A stretch of 64,000 nt of DNA from CBDIHH01 sp965279095 (GCA_965279095.1 CBDIHH010000004.1:124001-188000); one strand, 5' to 3'. Numbered from the stretch's first letter, positions 26,602 to 35,486 are shown. The notes: generated from the letters alone by a model not told the origin. A program made the numbers and translations.

Positions 26602-26700
26602 GATCTTCCCGGCGAAGGCCGGGATCCAGATCCTAAAGTGCGGACGTCGAGCCATATGATCTGGGTCCCGGCTGCCTGTCCTGAGCGACGCCGCAGGCGG
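26602..26700. repeat. REP-like inverted repeat between the sensor kinase and recR
   Basis: CCGGGATCCAGATC (26619-26632) pairs with GATCTGGGTCCCGG (26658-26671) with one mismatch, preceded by a local hairpin CCCGGCGAAGGCCGGG. It resembles the repeat at 27721-27805. The intergenic stretch 26477-26764 holds no gene. Confidence 0.6.
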
Positions 26701-26764
26701 CGTCGAAGGGCGCCGGGGTGATCGGGAATTGGATCAGTTTGGTTCCGACTAAAGGCAGCCTGCC

Positions 26765-27367
26765 CTAGGCGGGGCGGCGAGCCCGCATGGCTGTGGCGAT
26801 GGTGCCCTCGTCGAGCCAGTCCAGCTCTCCCCCTACGGGCACGCCCCGGGCCAGCATGGTCACCGAGACGCCCTGATGGGCCAGGCGGTCGGACAGATAG
26901 TGGGCGGTGGTCTGGCCGTCCACGGTGGCGGGCAGGGCGAGGATGACCTCGCTGACCCGTTCGCTGGCGGCGCGCGACAGCAGCCCGTCGATGCGCAGGG
27001 CCTCGGGGCCCACCCCTTCCAGCGCCGACAGCAGGCCGCCCAGCACATGATAGCGGCCGCGGAAGGCGTTGGCCCGCTCCAGCGCCCACAGGGCGCCGAC
27101 CTCCTCGACCACGCACAGAAGGGCCCCATCACGGGCGGGATCGGCGCAGATGGAGCAGGGATCCGAGGTGTCGAGGGCGCCGCAGACTTGGCAGGCGCGG
27201 ACCTTGTCGGCCGCGTCCGACAGGGCGTCGATGAGCGGCCGCAGCAGCTGGTCGCGGCGTTTGAGCAGGGTCAGGGCGGTGCGGCGCGCCGATCGCGGGC
27301 CGAGCCCCGGCAGCTTGGCCAGCAAGCCGATCAGTCGTTCGATCTCGGGGCCGGCGGATGCGGCCAT
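26765..27367 (-). CDS. recR: recombination mediator RecR
   Basis: A 200-residue RecR, which with RecO and RecF loads RecA at gaps. It has the helix-hairpin-helix segment LPGLGPRSARRTAL (19-32), a zinc site with cysteines 59, 62, 71 and 74, the Toprim domain (CVVEEVGALWALE) and the C-terminal RGVPVGGELDWLDEGT. It lies 4 bases after ybaB, the usual pair. The dnaX gene that often precedes ybaB is not here. Confidence 0.96.
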   Translation of the reverse strand: MAASAGPEIERLIGLLAKLPGLGPRSARRTALTLLKRRDQLLRPLIDALSDAADKVRACQVCGALDTSDPCSICADPARDGALLCVVEEVGALWALERANAFRGRYHVLGGLLSALEGVGPEALRIDGLLSRAASERVSEVILALPATVDGQTTAHYLSDRLAHQGVSVTMLARGVPVGGELDWLDEGTIATAMRARRPA

Positions 27368-27371
27368 CGCC

Positions 27372-27695
27372 TCAGAACTTCAGGCCGGGGAAGCCGGCCC
27401 CGGCGAGCGGTCCCGCCACGTCCTTCATCATCTCGGCCTGGGCGGCGTCGAGCTTGCGCTTGGCGTCGGCATGGGCCGCGACGATCAGGTCGGCGACGAT
27501 CTCGCCCTCGCCCGGCTGCAGCAGGCTGTCGTCCAGCAGCACGGACTTCAACTCGCCTGTGCCCATCAGCACGACCTTGACCACCCCGCCGCCGGCCACG
27601 CCCTCGACCTTGCTCTCGGCCAGGCGGCCCTGGGCCTCGTGCAGCTTCTGCTGCATGGCCTGGGCCTGCTTCATCAGTCCGCCGAGGTCTTTCAC
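27372..27695 (-). CDS. YbaB/EbfC family nucleoid-associated protein
   Basis: A 107-residue DNA-binding protein that binds as a dimer and may help RecR-related repair or nucleoid structure. It begins MKDLGGLMKQAQAMQQKL, the family N-terminus, and ends with the usual GLPG-type tail (AGFPGLKF). It is translated just before recR, 4 bases apart, so the two form an operon. Confidence 0.93.
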   Translation of the reverse strand: MKDLGGLMKQAQAMQQKLHEAQGRLAESKVEGVAGGGVVKVVLMGTGELKSVLLDDSLLQPGEGEIVADLIVAAHADAKRKLDAAQAEMMKDVAGPLAGAGFPGLKF

Positions 27696-27720
27696 GTCGT
27701 GATCCCGTCCTTCGCAACTC

Positions 27721-27805
27721 GCATCCCCGGCCTACGCCGGGGTCCAGATCAAAAAAGCCTCCGTCCTCACCCTATGATCTAGTTCCCGGCGTAGGCCGGG
27801 AATGC
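27721..27805. repeat. REP-like inverted repeat between the ferredoxin gene and ybaB
   Basis: Arms of about 31 bp (27721-27751 and 27775-27805), imperfect but sharing CCCGGCCTACGCCGGG and its complement. Same general family as 26602-26700. Confidence 0.65.
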
Positions 27806-27833
27806 GAAATCTAGGTGGATTGAGGCCTATTCC

Positions 27834-28154
27834 CTAGTGCTGGCTCTCGGGCATGCGCACCACCAGGCCGTCGAGGGCGGCGGTGATCTTGATCTGGCAC
27901 GACAGCCGCGAGTTGGGCTGCACGTTCTCGGCGAAGTCGAGCATGCTCTCCTCCATGGCCGAGGGCGTGCCGGTCTTGTCCGTCCAGGCCTCGTCCACAT
28001 AGACGTGGCAGGTGGCGCAGGCGCAGGCGCCGCCGCAGTCGGCGTCGATGCCGGGAAGGTTGTTCTTCACCGCGCCTTCCATGACCGACAGGCCCGGCTT
28101 GACGTCGATGGTGTGCTCTTTGCCGTCGAACTCGACGTAGGTGATCTTGGCCAT
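27834..28154 (-). CDS. 2Fe-2S ferredoxin (adrenodoxin type)
   Basis: A 106-residue ferredoxin with cluster cysteines in DCGGACACATC (C-x5-C-x2-C) and a fourth in SRLSCQI near residue 87. The family feeds electrons to cytochrome P450s or takes part in iron-sulfur cluster assembly. The ATG at 28152-28154 gives the standard MAKITYVEF start. No P450 or reductase gene is beside it. The hydrophobic gene at 28246 precedes it on the same strand with a 91-bp gap. Confidence 0.93.
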   Translation of the reverse strand: MAKITYVEFDGKEHTIDVKPGLSVMEGAVKNNLPGIDADCGGACACATCHVYVDEAWTDKTGTPSAMEESMLDFAENVQPNSRLSCQIKITAALDGLVVRMPESQH

Positions 28155-28245
28155 GGGGTCCCCAGGATTGAGGAGGCGACCTCTTTCACGGAAACGGGCG
28201 GGCGGGCAAGTTTTTCGCGCAGGCCGCGGCGCCGCAAGCACCGCC

Positions 28246-28818
28246 TCACCCCGGATTGGAGGTCCAGAAGGCGACGTAGAACACCACCCAGGCGCACAGG
28301 TAGAGCGCCGTCAGCGTCCGCGCCGACAGCCGGTCGCGAACCAGGGCGCCGACGGCCGCCATCCCGAGGGCGGCGAGCAGGAACCGTGGCAGCCGGGCCG
28401 GCACGGTCACCGCCGCCATCACAGGCAGGCTCACCCCCGCCTCGGGAGCCAGGGCGGCATAAACCTTGTAGGGGGTGCTGGTCAGCGGACCGCGCAGGGC
28501 GGCGGCCAGCCAGCCGTCGAGGAGGATGTCGCCGCGCGCCGCCCCTACCATGCCTAGCGACACCGCCGGGACGGCCTCGACAGCCGCCAGGGCGCGCGGC
28601 GACTGGGCGCTCCACAGATAGATGACGGCTCCGCCGATCACAGCGCCCAAGGCGGCCATGGCGGCGGCGATGACGCCCGCGCGCCAGCCTCGACGCAGGG
28701 CGATGTAGCCGATGACCACATCGGGGACGACGAAGAACAGGGAAGCTTCCGCCGCGCCCCAGACGAAGGGCGCGAGCATCCAGCGGGAAAGCGTGGCGGG
28801 ACGGGCGCGGCCCGTCAC
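28246..28818 (-). CDS. predicted multi-pass membrane protein downstream of sdhB
   Basis: About 190 residues with roughly four hydrophobic segments (near 15-32, 45-65, 125-150 and 165-185); no family that I recognise. I propose a GTG start at 28816-28818, because it overlaps the sdhB stop as GTGA and would be translationally coupled; the ATG at 28779 is the other choice. The N-terminal MLAPFVWGAAEASLFFVVPD resembles small VTT-like or YqaA-like membrane proteins only loosely. A link to succinate dehydrogenase rests on position alone. Confidence 0.65.
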   Translation of the reverse strand: MTGRARPATLSRWMLAPFVWGAAEASLFFVVPDVVIGYIALRRGWRAGVIAAAMAALGAVIGGAVIYLWSAQSPRALAAVEAVPAVSLGMVGAARGDILLDGWLAAALRGPLTSTPYKVYAALAPEAGVSLPVMAAVTVPARLPRFLLAALGMAAVGALVRDRLSARTLTALYLCAWVVFYVAFWTSNPG

Positions 28819-29597
28819 ACCACCCGGTCCACCAGCATCTTCTTGATCTCGGCGATGGCCTTGGCCGGGTTCAGCCCCTTGGGGCAGACCTGGGCGCAGT
28901 TCATGATGGTGTGGCAGCGGTAGAGCTTGAAGGGGTCCTCCAGCTCGTCCAGCCGGTCGCCGGTGGCCTCGTCGCGGCTGTCGATCAGCCAGCGATAGGC
29001 GTGCAGCAGGGTCGCCGGACCCAGATACTTGTCGCCGTTCCACCAGTAGCTGGGGCACGAGGTCGAGCAGCAGGCGCACAGGATGCACTCGTAGAGCCCG
29101 TCGAGCTTCTCGCGGTCCTCAGGGGACTGCACCCACTCGGTCTGCGGCTCGGGGGTGTCGGTGTGCAGCCACGGCTCGATCGAGGCATACTGGGCGAAGA
29201 AGATGGTCAGGTCCGGCACCAGGTCGCGGATCACCGGCATGTGCGGCAGGGGCGAGATCTGCACCTGGGCGCCGGGAACCTCGGCCCAGCCGTGGGTGCA
29301 GGCGAGGGTGTTGCGGCCGCCGATGTTCATGGCGCACGACCCGCAGACGCCCTCCCGGCACGACCGCCGGAAGGCGAGCGTCGGGTCCATGGTGTTCTTG
29401 ATGTGGATGATGGCGTCCAGCACCATCGGCCCGCACTGGTCGACGGCCACGTCATAGGTGTCCCAGCGCGGATTCTCACCGCTCTCGGGGGCATAGCGAT
29501 AGATCTTGAAGGTCTTCACCTTCCCCGCGCCCGGAGGGGCAGGGTAGTGGCGGCCCTTGCCGATCTTGGAATTCTTGGGGAGCGTAAGCTCAACCAT
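28815..29597 (-). CDS. sdhB: succinate dehydrogenase iron-sulfur subunit
   Basis: The 260-residue electron-transfer subunit of complex II. All three clusters are visible: 2Fe-2S in CREGVCGSC plus NTLAC, 4Fe-4S in CILCACCSTSCP, and 3Fe-4S in CHTIMNCAQVCPKG. It passes electrons from the FAD of SdhA to ubiquinone at the membrane. Last of the sdhCDAB genes, 18 bases after sdhA. Confidence 0.97.
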   Translation of the reverse strand: MVELTLPKNSKIGKGRHYPAPPGAGKVKTFKIYRYAPESGENPRWDTYDVAVDQCGPMVLDAIIHIKNTMDPTLAFRRSCREGVCGSCAMNIGGRNTLACTHGWAEVPGAQVQISPLPHMPVIRDLVPDLTIFFAQYASIEPWLHTDTPEPQTEWVQSPEDREKLDGLYECILCACCSTSCPSYWWNGDKYLGPATLLHAYRWLIDSRDEATGDRLDELEDPFKLYRCHTIMNCAQVCPKGLNPAKAIAEIKKMLVDRVV

Positions 29598-29615
29598 TAC
29601 ATCGCTCTCCTGGGC

Positions 29616-31400
29616 CTAATACACTCGCGCCTTGGGCGCGATATAGTCGATCTCGTCGGTCATGGTGAAGGCGTGCACCGGACGGTCGCCGAGGGTGACC
29701 TTGCCGCTCTGAGGGTCGAACCACGACAGGGTGTGCTTCATCCAGTTGACGTCGTCGCGGTCGGGGAAGTCCTCGCGGGCGTGGGCGCCGCGGCTCTCCT
29801 GGCGGTTCAGGGCGCCTTCCACCGTCACCGCCGCCTGGCCGACGAGGTTGTCGAACTCCAGCGTCTCCACCAGGTCGGTGTTCCAGATCAGGGTGCGGTC
29901 GGTGACGCCCAGGTCGGCGGTGCGCGCATGGATGTCGGCCATCTTGCGCACGCCGTTGGCCAGGGTCTCGCCGGTGCGGAACACCGCCGCGTCGCTCTGC
30001 ATGGCGTTCTGCATCTCGCGGCGCAGCACCGCCGTGGGCGTCGCGCCCGAGGCGTTGCGGAAGCGGTCGAAGCGGGCCAGGTGGCCGTCGGTGAGGGTCT
30101 TGATCTCGGGCTGAGTCGCCCCGGCCTTGAGCACTTCGGCGCAGCGCAGGCCCGCCGCCCGGCCGAACACCACCAGGTCGATCAGGCTGTTGGACCCCAG
30201 GCGGTTGGCGCCGTGCACCGAGACGCAGGCCGCCTCGCCCACGGCCATCAGCCCGGGCACCACCTGGTCGGGGTTGCCCTCGACCTTGGTGACGACCTCG
30301 CCGTAGAAGTTCGTCGGGATGCCGCCCATGTTGTAGTGCACGGTGGGCAGGACGGGGATCGGCTCCTTGGTCACGTCGACGCCGGCGAACACCTGGGCGG
30401 AGTCCGAAATCCCCGGCAGGCGCTCGTGGATGACCTTCGGGTCCAGGTGGTCGAGGTGCAGGTAGATGTGGTCCTTGTTCGGACCCACGCCGCGGCCCTC
30501 GTTGATCTCGATGGTCATCGACCGCGAGACCACGTCGCGCGACGCCAGGTCCTTGGCCGAGGGCGCATAGCGCTCCATGAAGCGCTCGCCCTCGGAATTG
30601 GTCAGGTAGCCGCCTTCGCCGCGCACCCCTTCGGTGATCAGCACCCCGGCGCCGTAGATGCCGGTGGGGTGGAACTGGACGAACTCCATGTCCTGCAGGG
30701 GCAGGCCGGCGCGCAGCACCATGGCGTTGCCGTCGCCGGTGCAGGTGTGGGCCGAGGTGCAGGAGAAGTAGGCGCGGCCATAGCCGCCGGTGGCCAGGAT
30801 CACGGTCTGGGCGCGGAAGCGGTGCAGGGTGCCGTCGTCCAGCTTCCAGGCGGTGACGCCGCGGCAGGTCCCGTTGTCCATCACCAGGTCCAGCGCGAAG
30901 TATTCGGTGAAGAACTCCACGTCGTGGCTGAGGGACTGGCCGTACATGGTGTGCAGCATGGCGTGGCCGGTGCGGTCGGCCGCGGCGCAGGTGCGCTGGA
31001 TCGGGCCTTCGCCGAAGTTCTTGGTCATGCCGCCGAAGGCGCGCTGGTAGATCTTGCCGTCCTCGGTGCGCGAGAAGGGCACGCCCCAGTGTTCCAGCTC
31101 ATAGACCGCCGCCGGGGCGTTGCGGACCAGGTATTCGATGGAGTCCTGGTCGCCCAGCCAGTCCGACCCCTTGACGGTGTCGTACATGTGCCAGCGCCAG
31201 TCGTCGGGGCTCATGTTGCCGAGGGAGGCGGAGATGCCGCCCTGCGCCGCGACGGTGTGTGAGCGGGTCGGGAAGACCTTGGTGACGCAGGCGGTCTTCA
31301 GGCCGGCCTGGGCGCAGCCGAGGGCGGCGCGCAGGCCCGAGCCGCCGGCGCCCACCACCACCACGTCGAAGGTGTGGTCGACGAATTCATAGGCGGCCAT
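29616..31400 (-). CDS. sdhA: succinate dehydrogenase flavoprotein subunit
   Basis: A 594-residue flavoprotein that oxidises succinate to fumarate. The FAD-binding N-terminus VVVVGAGGSGLRAALG, the covalent FAD histidine segment SHTVAAQGGISA, the active-site HPTGIYGAG and the arginine/histidine segment HGANRLGSNSL are all present. The open frame extends further upstream, but the ATG at 31398-31400 overlaps the sdhD stop by one base and matches the family N-terminus (MAAYEFVDHTFDVVVVG). Confidence 0.97.
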   Translation of the reverse strand: MAAYEFVDHTFDVVVVGAGGSGLRAALGCAQAGLKTACVTKVFPTRSHTVAAQGGISASLGNMSPDDWRWHMYDTVKGSDWLGDQDSIEYLVRNAPAAVYELEHWGVPFSRTEDGKIYQRAFGGMTKNFGEGPIQRTCAAADRTGHAMLHTMYGQSLSHDVEFFTEYFALDLVMDNGTCRGVTAWKLDDGTLHRFRAQTVILATGGYGRAYFSCTSAHTCTGDGNAMVLRAGLPLQDMEFVQFHPTGIYGAGVLITEGVRGEGGYLTNSEGERFMERYAPSAKDLASRDVVSRSMTIEINEGRGVGPNKDHIYLHLDHLDPKVIHERLPGISDSAQVFAGVDVTKEPIPVLPTVHYNMGGIPTNFYGEVVTKVEGNPDQVVPGLMAVGEAACVSVHGANRLGSNSLIDLVVFGRAAGLRCAEVLKAGATQPEIKTLTDGHLARFDRFRNASGATPTAVLRREMQNAMQSDAAVFRTGETLANGVRKMADIHARTADLGVTDRTLIWNTDLVETLEFDNLVGQAAVTVEGALNRQESRGAHAREDFPDRDDVNWMKHTLSWFDPQSGKVTLGDRPVHAFTMTDEIDYIAPKARVY

Positions 31401-31789
31401 CAGAACGCTCCCGATACGAAGGCGACCTTCAGCACGCAGAACACCGCCAGCGCGCCGCCAAGTACGCAGACGAAAAGGTTGGCCAGCAGGGCGGCCGCCT
31501 TGGCCACCCCGTGGATGTAGTCCTCGATCACCACCCGCATGGCGGCGTGCAGATAGTAGAAGCCCACCGTCAGCAGCAGCAGCGACAGCACCGCGTTCAG
31601 CGGCGAGGCCAGCCACAGGGCGGCGCCGACGAAGTCGGTCCGGGCCAGGGCCAGGCCCGACAGCAGGGCCCACGGGGCCAGCAGGATCAGGGCGAAGGAG
31701 GCCACCTGCTCGCCGAGCCAGGGGCTGACGCCGTGCTTGGCCGAGCCGAGACCGCGGGCGCGGCCGAGGGGGGTGCGATAGCTGACCAT
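31400..31789 (-). CDS. sdhD: succinate dehydrogenase membrane anchor subunit
   Basis: A 129-residue membrane subunit with three hydrophobic helices (about 28-48, 58-80 and 98-122). The segment HAAMRVVIEDYIHG carries a likely haem-ligand histidine and the quinone-site region typical of alphaproteobacterial SdhD. It overlaps sdhC and sdhA by one base at each end. The true start is the ATG at 31787-31789; longer frames are shadows. Confidence 0.9.
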   Translation of the reverse strand: MVSYRTPLGRARGLGSAKHGVSPWLGEQVASFALILLAPWALLSGLALARTDFVGAALWLASPLNAVLSLLLLTVGFYYLHAAMRVVIEDYIHGVAKAAALLANLFVCVLGGALAVFCVLKVAFVSGAF

Positions 31790-32238
31790 CAGAAGGCTCC
31801 CATGGACAGGGCCGCCGCCCAGACGAGGACCGCCAACACGACCGAGGCGACGATCACCAGCCAGGCCGTCGAGCCGGCGGTCTTGATGTCGAGGCCGACG
31901 CCGAAGTCCCAGAACAGCCGGCGGATGTTCTCCAGCGTCAGGAAGATCAGGGCCACGGTCAGGCCGAACATGACCAGCAGGCCCAGCGGCGAAGCCAGCA
32001 GGCCGCGATAGGCGCCGTAGGCCTCCTCGCCGGACGCCAGGGCGACGATCAGCCCCGCCAGGATCAGGGCGCCCACATAGGTGGCGATGATCGCGCCGCG
32101 GTGCAGGATCGAGGCGGCCATGGTCACATGCCAGCGCCACACCTGCAGATGCGGAGACATCGGCCGGTCGGCCGAGCCGCGGGGGCCTGCCCGCACCTGC
32201 GCGTCGGGGCCCTGCGCGTCGCTCCTGACCTGAGCCAT
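31789..32238 (-). CDS. sdhC: succinate dehydrogenase cytochrome b556 subunit
   Basis: A 149-residue membrane subunit. The segment RPMSPHLQVWRWHVTMAASILHRG is the SdhC signature with quinone-site serine and arginine, and three hydrophobic helices follow (near 50-70, 82-102 and 125-145). The haem histidine is probably in the SILHRG segment. The N-terminal 25 residues are hydrophilic and longer than usual; an internal ATG (MSPHL) could be a second start. First gene of sdhCDAB, with AAGGAG upstream. Confidence 0.93.
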   Translation of the reverse strand: MAQVRSDAQGPDAQVRAGPRGSADRPMSPHLQVWRWHVTMAASILHRGAIIATYVGALILAGLIVALASGEEAYGAYRGLLASPLGLLVMFGLTVALIFLTLENIRRLFWDFGVGLDIKTAGSTAWLVIVASVVLAVLVWAAALSMGAF

Positions 32239-32376
32239 GGGAAATCGAACTCCTTGAGCGCCTGTAGACAGTCGGGGGTATGTGGTCGCAGGCGAGGCCG
32301 TCTTTTAGACCCGTCGCGGGGGGTGTCAACGAAACCACGGTCGGCGCCCGCCCCGTGATTAGAAGGGCCGGCCCGC

Positions 32377-33495
32377 CTAGGGGTCGGTCCGACCCACATA
32401 GTCGTCCGACCGCATCTCCTGAAGCCGCGAGGCGGTGCGCTCGAACTCGAAGGCGCCGTCGCCGGCGGGATAGAGATCGTCCGGCTCCGCCTCGGCCAGG
32501 ATCACCAGCTTGGTCCCGGCCTCGTAGAGGGCGTCGATCAGGGTCACCAGCCGACGCGCCTCGTTGCGGCGCTCGGCGGTCAGCCGGGGCACATCCTCCA
32601 GGAACAGGGTCTGGAAGCGGCCGGCGAGGGCCAGATAGTCCTGCGCCCCCAGGGGCTGGCCGCAGAGGCTGGCGAAGCTGGCCCGCAGCAGCCCCCCCGC
32701 CGCCCGCGGCAGGCTCAGCTTGCGGCCCAGCACCTCTAGCGTCGCGGGCCGCTCCTCGGCGCCGTCCAGCAGCCGCTCCCACAGGTCGTCGAACCCGTCC
32801 CGGGCGGCCGCGTCGATGGGCGCGAAATAGACCTGCGCCCCGCGCAGCCGGTCCAGCCGGAAGTCCGTCGGCCCGCCGATTCGCACGACGTCCATCCGCT
32901 CGCCCAGCATGTCGATGAAGGGGACGAACAGCTCCCGATTGATGCCCGCCTTGTAGAGATCCTCCGGCGGCCGGTTGGAGGTGGCGACCAGGGTCACCCC
33001 CTGGGCGAACAGGGCCTCGAACAACCGGCCCAGGATCATGGCGTCGGCGATGTCGGTGACCTGCAGCTCGTCGAAGCACAGCAGCCTCGCCTGGGACGCG
33101 ATCAACTCGGCCACCGGGGCGATGGGATCGTCCCCCTTATGCTGGCCGAAACGCTGCCGGCGGGCGGCGGCGTCGCCCTTGCGCCAGGCGCCGATGAGGG
33201 CGTGGATCTCGGCCATGAAGGCGTGGAAGTGGGCGCGGCGCTTGCGGCTCACCGGCGCGGCCTCGAAGAACAGGTCCATGACCAGCGACTTGCCGCGGCC
33301 CACCGGCCCCCACAGATAGACCCCCCGCGCCGCCTTGGGCTTCTTGAAGAACGGCAGGAAGGACGGCTCGCCCGCGGCGTTGAGGTCGGCCTCCAGCCGC
33401 GCAAGGGCGGCCACTGCCGCCGCCTGGTCTGGGTCGGGCCTGAGTCGGCCTTCCTCGATCAGGAGGCGGTATGCGGTCCGAAGCGACTGCGCCAT
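32377..33495 (-). CDS. zapE: cell division ATPase ZapE (AFG1-like)
   Basis: A 372-residue AAA-type ATPase. Walker A is GPVGRGKS (lysine 69), Walker B is LLCFDELQVTDIADA, and the sensor region has TLVATSNRPPEDLYK. ZapE associates with the Z ring in E. coli; the mitochondrial homologue AFG1/LACE1 handles respiratory-complex subunits, and in alphaproteobacteria the gene is often beside TCA-cycle genes, as here next to sdhC. Confidence 0.93.
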   Translation of the reverse strand: MAQSLRTAYRLLIEEGRLRPDPDQAAAVAALARLEADLNAAGEPSFLPFFKKPKAARGVYLWGPVGRGKSLVMDLFFEAAPVSRKRRAHFHAFMAEIHALIGAWRKGDAAARRQRFGQHKGDDPIAPVAELIASQARLLCFDELQVTDIADAMILGRLFEALFAQGVTLVATSNRPPEDLYKAGINRELFVPFIDMLGERMDVVRIGGPTDFRLDRLRGAQVYFAPIDAAARDGFDDLWERLLDGAEERPATLEVLGRKLSLPRAAGGLLRASFASLCGQPLGAQDYLALAGRFQTLFLEDVPRLTAERRNEARRLVTLIDALYEAGTKLVILAEAEPDDLYPAGDGAFEFERTASRLQEMRSDDYVGRTDP

Positions 33496-33528
33496 GGCCC
33501 GCTCGGTAGCGCGGCCGGGGCCGGGGGT

Positions 33529-34800
33529 CTAGCCGAGGATGAACATCGCCGCCGCCGCCGCCGCCATCACCGCCGTGGTCAGCCAGCCCAGCGCCAGCTG
33601 CAGCCGGGAGGCGGGGAAGTCCCCCATGATCGAGCGTTTGGCCGCCACGATCATCATCACCGCCAGGATCGGCACCGAGATCACGCCATTGACCTTGGCG
33701 CTCCAGATCAGCGCCCGGATCGGGTCGACGTTGGACACATCCAGCAGGATGCCGACGGTGATCGCCGCCGCGATCACGGCGTAGAAGCCCGCGGCCTCCC
33801 ACGGCTGGTAGTCCAGGCCGCTTCTCCATCCGAAGGCTTCGGCGAAGGCGTACGCGGCCGATCCCGCCAGCACGGGAACCGCCAGCAGGCCGGTGCCGAC
33901 GATGCCCAGTCCGAACAGCATGAACGCCAGGTCCCCGGAAATGGGCCGCAGGGCCTCGGCCGCCTCCGCCGCGGTGGCGATCTGCCAATGGCCGCTCTGG
34001 TGCAGGGTCGCCGCCGTGGCCAGGACGATGGCCGCGGCGACCAGGTGGGCGAAGCCGACGCCGATGTAGGTGTCCAGGCGGATCCGCCGGAATTCCAAGA
34101 TCGCGCCGCGCGGCGCCACGCGCAGGGTCTCCCCGGCCGGATCGTTGTTGACCTCCTCCACCTCCTGCGAGCTCTGCCAGAACAGCAGATAGGGGCTGAT
34201 CGTGGTGCCGAAGATGGCCACGATCATGCCCGCGGAAGCGGCGTCCATGGAGAATCTCGGAAGCACCGTGCGGGCGGCCGCCTCCGCCCAGTCGACGTGG
34301 GTCACCAGGACCACGCCGACATAGGCGAACAGCACCAGGGTCAGCCATTTCAGAATGCTGACGTAGCGGTGGTAGTGCAGGAAGAACTGCAGCAGCAGAG
34401 TCAGGGCGCCGAAGCCCAGGACGTAGAAATGGCTCTCCCGGCCGAGGACCAGGGCGGCCGCTCCCCCCATGGCCGCCAGGTCGGCCCCGATGTTGATCGT
34501 ATTGGCGACGAACAACAGGGCGACCACGATCAGCAGCAGCCAGCGCGGAAAGATCGCCTTGATATTGGCCGACAGCCCCTGGCCGGTGACCCGCCCGATG
34601 CGCGCCGCGATCGACTGCACCGCCCCCAGCAGGGGAAAGGTGAGGACGATGGTCCACAGCATGTTGAAGCCGAAGGCGGCGCCCGCCTGGGAATAGGTGG
34701 CGATGCCGCTGGGATCGTCGTCGGCGGCGCCGGTGATCAGGCCGGGGCCGAGCTTCTGCAGCAAGGCCGCCTTGCGAATTCGCTGCTTGATCGCCGACAT
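33529..34800 (-). CDS. Nramp-family metal transporter, atypical
   Basis: A 423-residue protein with about eleven hydrophobic segments. It belongs to the Nramp family, but the helix-1 metal motif DPGN is DPSG (GAADDDPSGIATYS), and the helix-6 region reads IFGTTISPYLLFWQSSQE with no MPH methionine. These are the residues that make classical MntH selective for manganese and iron, so the substrate is open (magnesium or another divalent ion is possible). It is 33 bases downstream of the zapE start region and oriented the same way; no MntR site was seen. Confidence 0.85.
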   Translation of the reverse strand: MSAIKQRIRKAALLQKLGPGLITGAADDDPSGIATYSQAGAAFGFNMLWTIVLTFPLLGAVQSIAARIGRVTGQGLSANIKAIFPRWLLLIVVALLFVANTINIGADLAAMGGAAALVLGRESHFYVLGFGALTLLLQFFLHYHRYVSILKWLTLVLFAYVGVVLVTHVDWAEAAARTVLPRFSMDAASAGMIVAIFGTTISPYLLFWQSSQEVEEVNNDPAGETLRVAPRGAILEFRRIRLDTYIGVGFAHLVAAAIVLATAATLHQSGHWQIATAAEAAEALRPISGDLAFMLFGLGIVGTGLLAVPVLAGSAAYAFAEAFGWRSGLDYQPWEAAGFYAVIAAAITVGILLDVSNVDPIRALIWSAKVNGVISVPILAVMMIVAAKRSIMGDFPASRLQLALGWLTTAVMAAAAAAMFILG

Positions 34801-34850
34801 GCGCCCGTCCCCGTCTCAGCGACTGGTTCGGCGCTCGCCCGCCGCCTGCG

Positions 34851-35486
34851 TCAAGCGCCCAGGTCCCGCCTGACGTATTTGTAGGTCCGCGCGCTCTCGC
34901 AGGCGCACCCGCGCATCTCTCCGGCCGCGGTCCACCAGATCAGGGTCGGGTAGGCGAAGGCGATGCCGTTGTCCTTGAGCAGGGGCTTCAGGTCGTCGAC
35001 CATCTTGCGGCTGGCCTCCACCACCGCCGAGCGGGCGATATCGCCATCCGCCGGCGGCACCCCCGGGGCGGCCCAGGCGGCGGGGGGGACGGCCATCCAC
35101 CGGTCCAGCAGGGCGCCCTGGCGGTTGATCCACAGCTCGGCCACCGTGGCCCGCTCCGCCGGGGTGGAGTTGGTCAGGCCGTTGACGTCCCGGCGGGCCA
35201 CCAGGATCTCGCGGATGTCCACCCCCGCCGTCTTCAGGCCTGGGAACTCGTCCGCCTTGAAGCGGATGCAGTCCGGGCAGCTGCGGAACGAGATCATGTA
35301 GAGCTTGCCGCGGGTCCCCTTGTTGGAGACCCAGCCGGAACGCTCCAGGATCTGCGCGATCTCGGCCTGGTGCTTGGTGATGGTCTGGGGACGATACCGG
35401 ACCTGGATGTCCCAGTACAGGTAGGCCGCGCCCACGGCGATCACCACGGCCAGGGCGAGGCCGCCCCACAGCTTGAACTTGGTCAT
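34851..35486 (-). CDS. membrane-anchored thioredoxin-like protein
   Basis: A 211-residue protein with an N-terminal membrane anchor (about 7-25) and a periplasmic domain with a redox pair in SFRSCPDCIRFKADEF (CPDC near 80-83), as in DsbC/DsbG-type or thioredoxin-like proteins. A second pair, GCACES, lies near the C-terminus. I do not recognise the exact family; reduction or isomerisation of periplasmic disulfides is a guess from the motif. The ATG at 35484-35486 (MTKFKLWGG) gives a clean signal anchor, so the 13 extra codons of the longer frame were dropped. Confidence 0.75.
   Translation of the reverse strand: MTKFKLWGGLALAVVIAVGAAYLYWDIQVRYRPQTITKHQAEIAQILERSGWVSNKGTRGKLYMISFRSCPDCIRFKADEFPGLKTAGVDIREILVARRDVNGLTNSTPAERATVAELWINRQGALLDRWMAVPPAAWAAPGVPPADGDIARSAVVEASRKMVDDLKPLLKDNGIAFAYPTLIWWTAAGEMRGCACESARTYKYVRRDLGA

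Noticed and set aside
28911..31262. Plus-strand open frame of about 780 codons opposite sdhB and sdhA
   Set aside because: Shadow of the complex II genes; no recognisable domain and biased composition.
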